Below are positions 37,353 through 49,139 of a DNA stretch of 64,000 nt, piece by piece. The translations under genes and the position numbers were made by a program. How positions within the stretch are numbered: the first letter of the stretch is position 1; the number at the start of each line of letters is the position of its first letter. The stretch lies in the NCBI GenBank assembly GCA_017311185.1, contig JAESUZ010000479.1, positions 27,111 to 91,110 of the forward strand, written 5' to 3'. The notes under the pieces were generated by a model. It saw nothing but the letters and a program-made list of their open reading frames with translations, was not told where the DNA came from and ran no database searches. Origin of the DNA: Proteles cristata cristata (taxonomy: Eukaryota; Chordata; Mammalia; Carnivora; Hyaenidae).

Positions 37353-39286
37353 ACTCTCTCTTTCTGGAGTCTAAGATTCCTGAGAGGAATCAAGACTTAG
37401 AAAATGTTTATTGGAAAAACACAATGCCTGACACAGTACAAACACAAATATTCACTGAAGGAAAGAGGAAAAGGATGGAAAACTGTATGCATCAGAAGCC
37501 AATAACAGTCACTTTTAGAAAAGTTCTGATGCCTTCTCCTGTGTATAAGAAGGTGTGTGCGTGTGTTTGGGGGAGTGGTGGGCCCTCATTGCACTCTTCA
37601 GAGGCAGCACCTTCCTCTTGAGAAGACGGGGATTCCCCAGCACACATTGCTTCCCCAGGGAAAATGGCTCAGGTCTGTCTCCCACGGGAGCAGGTTCACT
37701 CTGCCTAGAGAATGAGGAGCTTAGCAGAACTGGTGGTCAGCAGGAGGGTGGCCTCTCGCCTCATTCAGGACGTCTGCTGTGGCCTTGGCCATTCTCCTGA
37801 GGTACACGGCTCCCCTGGGACAGTGGCAGACGCTGTGATAACCCTTGAGTCTGGTATGGAGTGGACTTTGTCCAGAAGTCAATGCCAACTGCCTGTGCAG
37901 CCTTGAAACCATCTTGGCACCTCATGGGTGACCATCACCACCTTCTCGGCAGCACGGGGAGCAGCAGGGAGGAGTGCTGGGTAAGCAGGTAAGGAAGAGG
38001 TGACAGGTATTTGGTAGCAATGTTGTTAGTATCACTAAGCTAACATGATGCTGATGAAACCTTTTGAAAAAAAAAATTAGTGATCTTCGTTAATACTAGC
38101 TACTCTTTCATGCAGCCTGTTAGATTGAACTATATCAACTGAGGACATTTGCCCATCTTTGACTTACCAAAATAGCAATTCCATACACTTCACCCTAATC
38201 TTTATTGCCAGCATTAGAACAGCTCAGGGAGTACCCCCTTCTGTTTTAAGGTTTTAAGGGTGTCAGCACCTTGACCTTACAAAGAAAGAAAGAAGTCAAT
38301 TGTAAAATACAAAAGAGAGCTTTCTTTTCCTTTTTTTTGAGGGGGGGCGGGTGATTTGGACAAAGTTATAATCATGAAGCAGCAAATACTGAGAGTGTTA
38401 AAGCGTCGGCTCTGATAATTCTGAGTGCGTGTGGCAGGGCCCTGGTCCTTCCTGCTCCCCTTTCTGGTACTCCTGCAGTCCTGTCTCTATATCTCAATTG
38501 TTTCTGTTCTGTTTCTAACCTGTTTCCTTGAGTCTCAGGGCTCTCAGTGGCACGGAGGCTGGGAGTGGTCCGAAGTGAGAAGCCGGGCCAGGAAAAGTGT
38601 TACTCACCCCGTGTGGATGCAGCCTGGAGTGTGCCCGGCATGTTCACTTGACTGAGTTCCAAGGTAAAGGTAGGCAGCTGCCTGACAGACAGGCCTGGTC
38701 ACAGCAGGTTACAATGAACTGTGTCATCCCCACGCACCAGGCAGTTTCCTTTTTGAGTCACTTCTCAGCTCAGAATGAATCATACTCCACCCTCTTTCTC
38801 CGCCTTTTATGCTTACAGGCTCTGAGCCCAAGTGAAGGTAGACCATTTTCTCCCTGGCGGGAGCACTTCTGCAAAAAGCCTCCTGAAACGTCGTCTCTGC
38901 CTCGGTGGGCAGGGCCTGTGTGATGGCGCTCCGTTGAGGCACAGGAGTGGTCCCTGGGGTCCCTGCAAGGTCTCAGGGCCTGGAGACATGGTGTGTGGAA
39001 AATGAGAGCCCCAGCAAACCCATTTGCTAGCAGAGAAACATGTTCCTTTCCCATTAGGGTTTTTCTCTTGGCCTGGAAAATCAGGAGCTGGTCCCCCGAG
39101 ATTTTGTGAGAGGAGAGATTTCAGTGTCTTCGTGCCCCCTGGGTCCTTGGCTTTGTGCTCTGTCATAAGAAAAACAAAATGTGTAATAACTAGATTTGAC
39201 CACAGGAATTTCTGAAAGCCTTTTCCATTTTCTCATAAGTTTTTTAAAAAACATATCCTTGTTAAGAATTTGGCTTTTGTTTTTCT

Positions 39287-39314
39287 GCTCTCTCTCTCTC
39301 TCTCCCTCTCTCTT
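39287..39314. repeat. (TC)n microsatellite
   Basis: About 14 CT/TC units with one CCC interruption. Confidence 0.93.
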
Positions 39315-40019
39315 TCATTTTGAATTCTTTCTATATACATTGGTCAAAAATAAAATGACTATTTATACCATGCAGTTAAAGACAATGAGCAATAGGTCCC
39401 AGGGCAGAGTGCTCCCTGTGGGATCCCTGTTCTCTGGAAGGAAGGAGACGTGAAGTGGCTGTGATGGGGTGAGGGCAGGCGGTTAGAGCTCCAGCATCCG
39501 GTGGGACCTCCATGGCCTCCCAGAACTGACCCTTCTTGGGAGCAAAAAAACTGAACCCTCAAGCATGAGGAAAGGCTTGACTAATCACTGGATTTAAAAG
39601 CTGATACCTATACCTTGATTTTGGGCCAGTTTAAGAGCTTTGGGGTCTCCCTGGGGAGGAGTCACTACTAAAAAGAAAGCATTTCCAAAGTTTCATTCTC
39701 CTTTGCCTGCCCTTGAAGTCATTTTGAATCCCAATCCAAAGAGAGCCAGCCCTCTCTTGTGGTTTCCTGCTGCCTCCTTCACAGGGGTGACCAAGAACAT
39801 GGTCTCAGGAGCTAACACCCGCCCTTCCTCCCACTGAGGTGGCATTCTTTGAGGTCTTGAGGATTTTTTGTGTTTTAAGTCTTCCCTGATGCCCCACTCC
39901 AGGAGGGTTATATGGGTTAGGTTGGGGAGGATAAAGCGATGGAGGGGAAAGGGAGCAAGTAGGCTCACATGGAGGTGGAAGGGCCCAGTGGCAAAATATC
40001 TCAGATTTTATGACTACTG

Positions 40020-40582
40020 TCTACCTACCTGTATGCCGGCTCTAGCTTCCAAGTTAGCCCAAGCATGTCACTTCCTTGCTCAGACTTCTTCAGTGACTTG
40101 CCTTTGCTGGAACAAAGTCCAAAATCACCAGACTGGTGGCTGATGTGTCACTCCGCTTCTACAAACTGTGGCCGGCTGCATGCCTCACCTCCGTGTGCCT
40201 GAGCTCCAACTTACTCTTTGCTGGGTCCTGGACACTGTCTCTTATTCCACATGTCTTTTCCTTTGCTGACTTATTCTTTTAGCCTATACATTTCTTTCCA
40301 ATTATTTCCATTCCTCCTCTCCTTTTTCCCAATTTTTGAAAACCTTACCATTTTTCAAAGATGTCACAACACGGTCCCCAATTGCTTAAGTCAATATAAA
40401 TCTCACATTTATTTTCTTGTAGTACCTGGTTCTGCCATAATTACAACACCTTATGCTTCCCCACAGTCACAGTGATTTGAGGGTGAGCACTGATGTATTA
40501 GCCTTTTCATACTCCACTGCATTGAATATGGAGTCTGGAACATGAAAAGAGCTCGGTAAATGACTTTTGAGATGTTGGTTCA
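40020..40582 (+). repeat. LINE-2 (L2) 3' region, sense
   Basis: The run from 'tgctggaacaaagtccaaa' and 'ctgcatgcctcacctccgtg' through 'cactgcattgaatatggag' to 'gagctcggtaaatgact' follows the L2 3' region in order, about 560 bases. The frames at 40218-40475 are translated L2. Confidence 0.72.
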
Positions 40583-40584
40583 GT

Positions 40585-43500
40585 TCCAACATTCCCAAGA
40601 ACTTACCTTAAGAAAAGACTAGATTTTATTGTTAAAAAGTAGCTCAGAAGCAAAAAAACACCTTAAGGCACCAATACAGAGCATCCAAAGTGGTGTGTGG
40701 CTGCATAACAATACCTTCCTACTTGCTAGAGATAAAGGGCTTGGCATCAGGGAAATGAAAGAACACAGGAGTTGAGTCCTTATGTGACTGACTTGTGCTG
40801 CTTTACAGAAAACGAAGAAGCTGCAGCCTTCATCCACATGGTATTTAGTGCATCAGCATTGGACCAAAACCTGCTTAGTGACCTCATGCATGGACCCAAG
40901 GATGCCACTTTGCTCATTCAGCATTTACTCGGTTTTAGGGTTTTAGCATAACAGAAGCTTAGAGTTAAGGGTGATACTGTGGAAATCACATTGTTCACAT
41001 TCCTAATGAATGCAAGGATATCTTCATCCCATTTGTTCCTCAGGGGTCCACGCTGTGGTCTCTGCAGTCATGTGTCTTCCAGGGAGGGGCCATGTGCCTC
41101 GGAGTTGACAGGACTGTACCCCTTGTTGGCCCCAGCAGCCCTTGCACCCCAGGACCCTGAAGAGGATGTCAGGGAACTTTTCCTAAGTGAAATCTTGTGA
41201 GAGACATGCATGGAGTTAAACAACTTCGTAGAAACACCTTGACACCATGCTGTGCCAGTGAGCATGCCTGTCCTAAAGCAAGGACTAAAGTTCTGGGACC
41301 CATCCTTAAAACTCAGAAAGGACTGGAAAAGAAAAGCAATCTCAATGGCACATTTCTAGAGTCATTGTTAAGAACACTTGGATCTTGGAATCTGCCTTGG
41401 ATTTATCATTTTCAACCAGACTGAAGTTAGCATGTAGTGTTAAGCATTGGTAGTTGTTCATGAAAACTCAACGGCATTTAGAATAAAAAGAACTAAGTCA
41501 TGAGGATTTCATGGTGACTGAGGAGTTTTTTACACAGAGAAGAGTCAATGGAGAAAGATTTCACACTGGGGGGTGAAGTCAGCTCATCTTAATACCGTTT
41601 GTCTATTGAACTTAAAACACTGATCTATCACTCAGATATATCCAACTTATCAGGAAATAATAGTAATAATAGTGACCTTTTAAAAATTGTAATAATATCC
41701 TTTGGAGGCAAAGGATACATGGAGTATGTGCTATGAATGAAGATTTTGGAGAGTGGATTGATTAATTTAAAATATTCTTCGATGCTTTGGCATTGAATGA
41801 GGGTTTATTGTTAGTAAATACCTGGGTTGTTTTTTTTTTTTCCTAGGCAGTGGACTTTGATCTAAACTTGAGGAGATTAATGAATGTTTTAATGTCTGGT
41901 AATAAATGAATAATTTTGAATTATTACCACCATGTCACTGAAGCATTGATTCAGAGAATTTAAATAAGACATTTTTCATATCTTCTCATCCTGAGCACTG
42001 TTTATAATCAGAAGGGAGATTGCTGTGTTAACTTTTGGGCCATGGAATCCTTGTTCTATCTTTCCTGCATCCTAGGCCAGACATAAGAGCAGACACTTTG
42101 CATCTGTGACTCTTTCCAGAGTTCTTCCTTAGAGCCCTTGAGCCTGGCTGTTAACTGCCACCTCAACCAGGTTGCAAAGAATTCTCAGGATAAAGCTCAA
42201 GATAAAAAAGGAAACATCAAAGCTGAACACTAACTCACTCCAAACCACAAGCGTGTGCCCAGGACCCTGAAGCTTCCTTGATTGATTCTGAAATGCAGCA
42301 GGCAGAGATGCATTTGTATGGGGAGGTACAAATGTTGAGCTGAGCAGCACCTGCTGTGATCTGTGATCTGCCATTTGTCTTGAAAGGGCCAACGAGATAG
42401 AGGCCTGAATCTCTGAACTTTTGGAGGGTTCCAAACAGCAGGAGCACCCTGGTGGAACAAAGGGCCACCGACATATGTGAGGGCTGCGTTTTGTCAACCA
42501 GGTATCATGTTCCGGCCACAGCATGACAGACAAATGCCAGGCCAGATGAAGAGATATAATCTGCTGAACCCAATGTGTCTGTACCTGGATCGTGTAATGG
42601 GGGCAGATGCTGATTCAATATGGATGCAGGTGTAGAAAAAAGGAAGAAAGAACCCAGATGCCGAAGCCAAGTGCTACAAAACTCCAGAGCCTCCAGGGAA
42701 GGCTCAGTTTTCTAAGTTATTGATCCGAACTTTTATGTGGTATAAGTGGTTGTCTATGCAGTGCCATGTTGAGGCTTTCTTACAGAGGAAGCCTGAGAGG
42801 ATCTTTGACATCTGGAAACTAAAAGCTTCTGTAGGGAAACTAGTCTCTCTATTCTTCTCTACAGGAGAAACCTGTAGTTTCTCCCTGCCTTGATGACTGC
42901 CAAGTACACCCTTCATAATGGAAGCTTTTGGTGCTGCTAGCTGTAGCTGGAAGGGGAGACTGCTTCAGTCATGCAGGGTTAGTGAGCTTGTAATTCCTTG
43001 TCCAATTCATTAGTACAGGAAACTTTGATTTTATTAAGGTAGCCCATGTTTGTGTCATACAAGAAGTTTGGTGCTCTGCCCTTATCCTTGAGAATGCCTG
43101 ATATCAACCATACTGAGTAGTTCTTTAGATCAGAATTCAAATATATCCTGATTGTTTGTCTGGTTGTGTTTATTAAAAAATTATTTAGCATCTTCTACCT
43201 TTTTGTCAGTGTGCCACATGCTTAGATTAAATGGCCTGCATTTGCATATAAAGGAAATATTAATGATATTATTGAAAATAAAGAAGCTCTTTGCTCCCAG
43301 GTAAATACTGGCTTTCATTTTGGAAAATGGAAGATGCTTGTAGCCCCCCAAAGAGGGTATGTCTAGCTTCCAAAACATGTTGACATCTGGCTACCAATGG
43401 GAGCCTGACTATTTCCTCTTCCACATCTCCTTGTCTCTCTTCCGTTTATCTTTCTTCTTTTTTGTTATTATTATCTTTGTTGTCGTTACCCTTCCTCCTC

Positions 43501-43604
43501 CCCTTCCATATTGGATATTCCTTGGTTCATGTAAAGATAGCTCAGAGGCATGAGTTTTTTCTTCTTTGCTGTTCCTGAATATATACTTTTAAGAGCTATT
43601 TACA
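40585..43604. other. Long unique stretch
   Basis: About 3 kb with no recognised mobile element. Frames such as 42129-42533 (minus, 134 codons) overlap two other minus-strand frames and lack domain features. I see no RNA gene. Confidence 0.5.
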
Positions 43605-43760
43605 TTTTTAAATTGAAACTTTTATTGAGATGCTTAAAGATTCACATGCAGCTGTATCTTTTACCCAGTTTCTTTCAATTGTAACATATTGCAAGCTATA
43701 GTTATAAAGAATAATGACATTCATACAATCCATCAATCTTATTAAAATTTCTCCAGTTTT

Positions 43761-43762
<2 letters not shown>

Positions 43763-43806
<44 letters not shown>
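43763..43806. repeat. (GT)n microsatellite, 22 units
   Basis: Perfect GT run within an L1 3' UTR; the longest uninterrupted dinucleotide repeat I counted in the window. Confidence 0.96.
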
Positions 43807-43808
<2 letters not shown>

Positions 43809-44271
43809 CCCAATACTATTTTATAACATATATAGGTTTGGGCATCCACCAAAAATGTCAAGATACTGATCACTTCATTACCACAAGGATCCTCTTTGTT
43901 GCTTCTCCTTTTTATTAGTAGACTTCAGTTCTTAGAATAGTTTTAGATTAACAAAGAAGTTAGATAGATGGTACAGAAAATTCCCATGTACTTCTCACAC
44001 TCCCCACATACAGCTTCCTCTACTACTATCATCTTAGGTTAGTATGGTTTATTCATTACAGATTAGTAACTCAATATTAATAAATTACTATTAACTAAAG
44101 TCCATAGTATATTCTGATTTTTTTAGTTTTTACCTCATGAGCTTTTTCTGGTTCAGGATCTCATCTAGGATACCACATTATATTTAGTGGTCATATCTTC
44201 TCTGCCTACTCTTGGCTGTGGCAGTTTCTGATGTCCTTTGATTCTGATTTCTTTGAAAAGTTTTGAGAAGT

Positions 44272-44483
44272 TTTTTTTTAATTTTTTAATGTTTTATTTA
44301 TTTCTGAGAGAGAGAAACAGCATGAGCAAGGGAGGGTCAGAGAGAGAGGGAGACGCAGAATCTGAAGCAGGCTCCAGGCTCTGAGCTGTCAGCACAGAGC
44401 CCAATGCAGGGCTCGAACTCACAATGAGATCATGACCTGAGCTGAAGTTGGACACTTAACTGACTGAGCCACCCAGTGGTCCC
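44272..44483 (-). mobile_element. CAN SINE, antisense
   Basis: Complete but older copy: head decayed to 'cccagtggtccc', CpGs lost. A 17-bp exact TSD (gaaaagttttgagaagt) lies at 44255-44271 and 44484-44500. Confidence 0.95.
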
Positions 44484-44712
44484 GAAAAGTTTTGAGAAGT
44501 ATTGATCACGTATTTTGTAGGATACTGCTCTATTGGCATATGCCTGAGTTTTTCCCTCAAGAGTAGACTGAAGTTATGGTTTTGGGAGAAAGATCACAGA
44601 GAAGAAAAGTGTATTTTCATTACATCAAACCAAGGGTAGTTACTGTCAACATATAGCTGTTGATGTTGACCTTGCTCACGTGGCTGAGGTTGTGTTTATT
44701 AGGCACCACTCA

Positions 44713-46046
44713 TTCTTAACATGGTACTGGAGGTAATAGCTAAGGCAATGAGATAATAAAAGGAAATAATAGGTATACAGATTGGGAAGGGAGAAATAAA
44801 ATTGCCTTTGTTCACAGATGTGATTCTTAATATAAAAAATTTTTAAAAAGCATCTACAAAAAAAAAAACCTCCCTTGGAACTAATAACATGTTATAGCGA
44901 AGTTGTAGGATACAAGGTTAATACATAATTCACTTTCTTATATGTCAGCAATGAACAATTGGTCTTGAAGTTTAAAACACACTATTATTTATATTAAGTC
45001 TAAAAAATCAAATACTTAGGTATAAATCTAACAAAAATGTACAAGATCTATCTGAAGAAAACTATAAAACTCTCATGAAAGAAATAAAAAAGCTAAATAA
45101 ATGGAGAGATATTCTGTGTTCATTGGTAAGAAGACTTCATATGATCAACATGTCAGTTCTTGTGAAGTTGGTACATAGATTCAAGTCAATGCCACTTAGA
45201 TAAGAGCAAGTTACCTTGTGGATATTGGCAAATGGATTCTGAAGTTTGTATAAAAATACAAAGACCCAGAATAGCCAACTCAATATTGAAGAAGACAAAT
45301 GAAGTCAGAGGGCTGACACTACCCACTTCAAGACTTAGCAGAGAGTTACAGTGATGAGAACAGTTTGATATGGGTGGAAGAATAGACAAATAGATCAATA
45401 GGACAGAACAGAAAACCAGAAATAGACCTACACAAATATAGCCAACTGACTTCTGACAAAAGAGCAAAGCCAATACAATGAAGAAAAGGCAATCTTTTCA
45501 GCAACTAGTGCTGCAGCACCTGGACATCCACAGGCATAGACTGGAATCTAGACACAGATCTCATATTCTTCACATAAAAGAACTCAACATGGATTGTAGA
45601 TCTACATATGAAATGAGAAATTATAAAACTTATCAAGATAACAGAAGAAAACCTAGTTAATCTTGGATTTAATATGACCAATGACTTTTTAGATACATTC
45701 TTTCCATGAAAGAAACAATTTTGATAAAATACAAAACTCTGCTCTGTGAAAGCCACAGTCAGAACACGAAGACAAGCAAAATATTTTCCAAACTCATAGA
45801 ATGCATGAAACTCTCACAACCATAGAGTGAGCCCAAATGTAACCATATACTCCCAGTGATAATGATGTGTCAATATGGGTTCATCATTTGTAACAATTGT
45901 ACCACTCTGGACCACTCTGGCAGACCATATTGATAAAATGGGAGGCTATATATATGCAAGGGCAGAAAGCGTATAGGAAATCTTTCTCTCAATTTTGTTG
46001 TGAATCTAAAACTGATCTAAATTTAAAATATGTACTAAAAAAAAAA
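44713..46046 (+). mobile_element. Old L1 ORF2 C-half and 3' end, sense
   Basis: ORF2 from after the catalytic region ('atggtactggaggtaatagc', 'gctaaataaatggagagata', 'cccagaatagccaactcaat') through to the 3' UTR ('gataatgatgtgtcaatatg', 'ttgttgtgaatctaaaactg') and a poly(A) at 46036-46046. Frames are broken. It abuts an oppositely oriented L1 3' UTR at about 44712. Confidence 0.9.
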
Positions 46047-47137
46047 CTCTCTTCAACAAATTAGTGCATCTGTGCGCTGTCTCTTGTTGGGGAGAGTGTG
46101 GGACAAATGGGTTGGCTTGCTGTAGCCACATCTGATTTCACTGGCCTAGTCCATTTCTCCTGTGGGAGGGGCATCTCAGGCTCCTGAGATGAAGAGGTCT
46201 TGTTGGGTCTGGTAGGAAGGAGCTGTCTCCCTAGACTGCAGTGGTGCCACTCAGTGCTATGAGAAGGACCTCCCTCCACCCCCTGCCCCAGTGAGGAATG
46301 GCCTGGCCTGTGCAATTCTCTGTTGTAGGCTGAGGATTAAGCAACCCTTGGACAGGACCACCTTCTTCTGCTGGTGGGGGAGGAGTTGTGGCCACCCTGC
46401 TGGTGTACTTTTCTTCAACTCTCAGGTTCCCAAATCCTTGCATCTTTCTCTACTACCTTTCTCTCTTTTCCTTTGGCAATTCCCAGGATTTATAGTTGAA
46501 ATTTTTCAGGGAGAACGAACAGAAATGGATCTATCCATTTCCTGTTGGGAACAGAGATTTGTTTCTCTAAATTTGAACATGTGAGTATATAGCAGATCCT
46601 AAAAGCATTTGCTTTGTTTGGTTGCTGGCTCATTCTTTATGATGCTCTATTTGAACAAAATACAGACTCATTTCCTTTAGTATTCCAACTTATGTTGGGC
46701 TGTACTGGACTTTATTCATCTATGAGATAAAGTTCAAAAGAGGAGGGGAGTGGAGAAGAAATGTCATGGGTTTAATGAAATGCAGTTGAATTATCTCTCT
46801 TGTGCAAAATTGCATCAGACACAGCACTGATTTACTTGACTAGAAGGCTTCTTTGTGTGTGGTGGGGAAGGATGTGAGATATTTGGGAGTGGAATGCAGA
46901 AGCGACACAGGACGCTGCTGGGGAAGTTCAAGGCTTCTCTGACACAGCTTCCCAGGAATACATCATCTATCTGACAAGGGGTCTCACCTGTGTGTGAAAT
47001 TAGACTGGCATTGTGAGCTGTAAGACTGAGGTAACAGGTGAAGCTCTTAACTCTGGTAACAAAGGCTACTGCAAAGCTGGGCAAGAATATTCATCATTTG
47101 TTAGGTCTTTATAGTTCTTTTTTTAAGGTAATATTTT
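46047..47137. other. Unique non-coding stretch
   Basis: No recognised repeat. The short frames at 46061-46584 and 46815-47084 have no domain features. Confidence 0.5.
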
Positions 47138-47349
47138 ATTTATTTATTTTTTAAAGTTTATTTACTTATTTTGAGAGAGAAACAGAGTGAGCAGGGGAAG
47201 AGCAGAGAGAGAGGGAGAGAAAGAAATATAAACAGGTTCCACATGGTCAAAGCAGAGCCTGATGTGGGGCTTGAACTCACGAGCTATGAGATCATGACCT
47301 AAGCTGAAACCAAGAGTTGCTTAACTAACTGAGCCACCCAGATGCGCCA
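47138..47349 (-). mobile_element. CAN SINE, old subgroup, antisense
   Basis: Diverged: 'gagtgagcaggggaagagca', 'gagatcatgacctaagctga', the insert 'accaagagttgc' that marks an older subgroup, and head 'gagccacccagatgcgcc'. No clean TSD was identified. Confidence 0.88.
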
Positions 47350-47464
47350 TGGCCCTCTACACTTATAAGTAACAGTATTGTCTGGTCAAACCTGACATTT
47401 TCTAAGCTTGTAATAAAATTGTTCTCACAGCTCCCATATTCACACATTTTATATATTTAAATTA

Positions 47465-48068
47465 GCTTTAAATAGCATTTTAAATATTTATTGTGAAACA
47501 CAAGAAACATAAATAGATAAAACATAAATACATAGCATTATGAATTATTACAAGCTGATCACATGGTATTTGTCACCAGGTCTGGGGGGACCAGGTGCTT
47601 TCTTCCCCTCCTACTTTTCTGCCCTCCTGAAGGAGCCGCTGCTCTGAGTGGTGAGGGTGTCCCTTCTTGCTCTTATGAAAGAATTTCAAACATAAATATG
47701 CCTTTAAGTTTTTAAAGTTTATTTTTCACAGAAAGAGAGAGAGAGAGAACTGGGGAGGGGCAGAGAGAGAGGGAGACACAGAATCCGAAGCAGGCTCCAA
47801 ACTCTGAGCTGTCAGCACAGAGCCTGATGTGGGGCTCGAACTCATGAACTGTGAGATCATGACCTGAGCCAAAGTCAGATGTTAAACCAACTGAGTCACC
47901 CAGACACCCATAAATATGCTTTTAAATACTCTATTTAATTTGTTTTTGAACTTGATGTAATAAAGTTCTACAACATGTCTACTTTGTGTCTGACTTTTTT
48001 CCTTAAACACTGTGCTCTTTATCCCTGTTGCTTTAATTCATCTAAATTTAGCTCTGATATAAAAAGGA
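47465..48068 (-). mobile_element. Old L1 3' UTR, antisense, split by a SINE
   Basis: The stretch before the SINE ('gcattatgaattattacaa') and after it ('gtctactttgtgtctgactt', 'atccctgttgctttaatt') resembles the complement of an L1M 3' UTR. Diverged, so confidence is moderate. Confidence 0.6.
47708..47908 (-). mobile_element. CAN SINE, antisense
   Basis: Complete, moderately diverged. A 17-bp TSD with one mismatch (cataaatatgcctttaa and cataaatatgcttttaa) lies at 47691-47707 and 47909-47925. Confidence 0.95.
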
Positions 48069-48199
48069 CATACCCACAAATAAAAAGATGAGAGATGAGC
48101 AAGAATAAATATAAAGGAATCACAGGACATGCAATGTTGGTTTCAAATATGATATAAACACAAAAGGAACAAATATACAATAAGTGTTAGGGATCTTAA

Positions 48200-48425
48200 A
48201 TACATGAATAAAAAGTAGTTCATGAATTACTATTTATGAGCTGTCTACTAGAGTCAGGTTGTATTTTTAAAAAAATTTTGTAATGACTTTATAGGTCTGT
48301 GTCATTATCTCCATTTTCAGAGCAGAAGATGGAGATTCAGAGAAGCCAGGTCTCCTGCTCAAGGTCAGCAGCTTTGTTGCCCATGTGTACACTTAAGAGC
48401 CGTGTGCTGATCCATCTATACTGTT
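48200..48425 (-). repeat. MIR SINE, antisense
   Basis: 'cattatctccattttcaga', 'agatggagattcagagaagc' and 'caaggtcagcagctttgttg' follow MIR in reverse. The upstream boundary is uncertain. Confidence 0.7.
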
Positions 48426-48567
48426 ACAAAGTTGGTCCCCAAAACATCAAAGAAAACTAAAAAGATATACCAGAGGTCAGTGAGGAAATGCTGATGAATA
48501 AAAAACAGTAAACAAAACTTATTATTTCTTATGTTGATTCAGTCCCCTCACCAAACCAAGTCATTTT

Positions 48568-48788
48568 TTAAAAAAATTTTTATTTATTTCCAGGAGAGAG
48601 AGAGAGAGAGAGAGACAGCATGAGCAGGGGAGCGTCAGAGAGAGAGGGAGTCACAGACTGAAACAGGCTCCAGGCTCCGAGCTGGCAGTCAGCACAGAGC
48701 CCGACGCGGGGCTCGAACCCACGAACCGCGAGATCACGACCTAAGCGAAAGTCGGACGCTTAACCAATTAAGCCACCCAGGCGCCCCG
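48568..48788 (-). mobile_element. CAN SINE, young subgroup, antisense
   Basis: Complete with intact CpGs and a GGGGCGCC head. A 15-bp exact TSD (aaaccaagtcatttt) lies at 48553-48567 and 48789-48803. The GA repeat of its CT-rich tail has expanded at 48594-48613. Confidence 0.97.
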
Positions 48789-49139
48789 AAACCAAGTCAT
48801 TTTGGACAAAAAGGATAAAACAAATATTGCTAAGAGGATGTGGAAGTAAGCCAAAGGAGATCATAAGAAAATTTTGCTTGATTAGCGTTCAAACCTCTTG
48901 GCTGAAAGGAATCATGGACCCAAGTGGATAAAACTTCCATGTGTTTGTTGAATGAATGAATGGCTAGTATCACTCAACTACTGTGGGTAATGGTTGAAGC
49001 CTGTAGAAAACTTCTGAGAGAATAGGAATGTGGGAAGTAAAGTTTTAGTGTCCTTGCTGGGCAAGAATTCTACCAATTATAGACTTGAAAGTCTGCTGTA
49101 GATCTAAACAAGAGTTGAGAATAATTTCTAAATGTTTAG

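Larger units (their letters stand above)
36710..40015. other. Mostly unique stretch with simple repeats
   Basis: About 3.3 kb with no retroelement recognised except a possible L2 tail near 37070-37195 ('ctagtacctagaacagaac'). GT (37317-37352) and TC (39287-39314) repeats are present. Many overlapping short frames (38425-39215) lie on both strands; none has domain features, and the 134-codon frame at 37217 includes the GT repeat. Confidence 0.5.
43605..44712 (-). mobile_element. Old L1 3' UTR, antisense, with GT repeat and SINE
   Basis: Complement of an L1M 3' UTR: 'gattcacatgcagctgtat', 'acaatccatcaatcttatta', 'taccacaaggatcctctttg', 'gttttagattaacaaagaag', 'taggataccacattatattt' and, after the SINE, 'ttgatgttgaccttgctca'. 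The GT run at 43763-43806 lies inside it. Confidence 0.88.

Noticed and set aside
37217..37621. 134-codon plus-strand open frame
   Set aside because: Its middle translates a GT microsatellite (alternating C and V residues); the rest is featureless.
38425..39166. Cluster of short frames on both strands, one with a hydrophobic N-terminus
   Set aside because: Frames overlap in opposite directions and no splice-site and domain combination supports an exon; more likely a GC-richer stretch with few stops.
42129..42533. 134-codon minus-strand open frame
   Set aside because: Overlaps two other minus-strand frames of similar size and has no recognisable domain.
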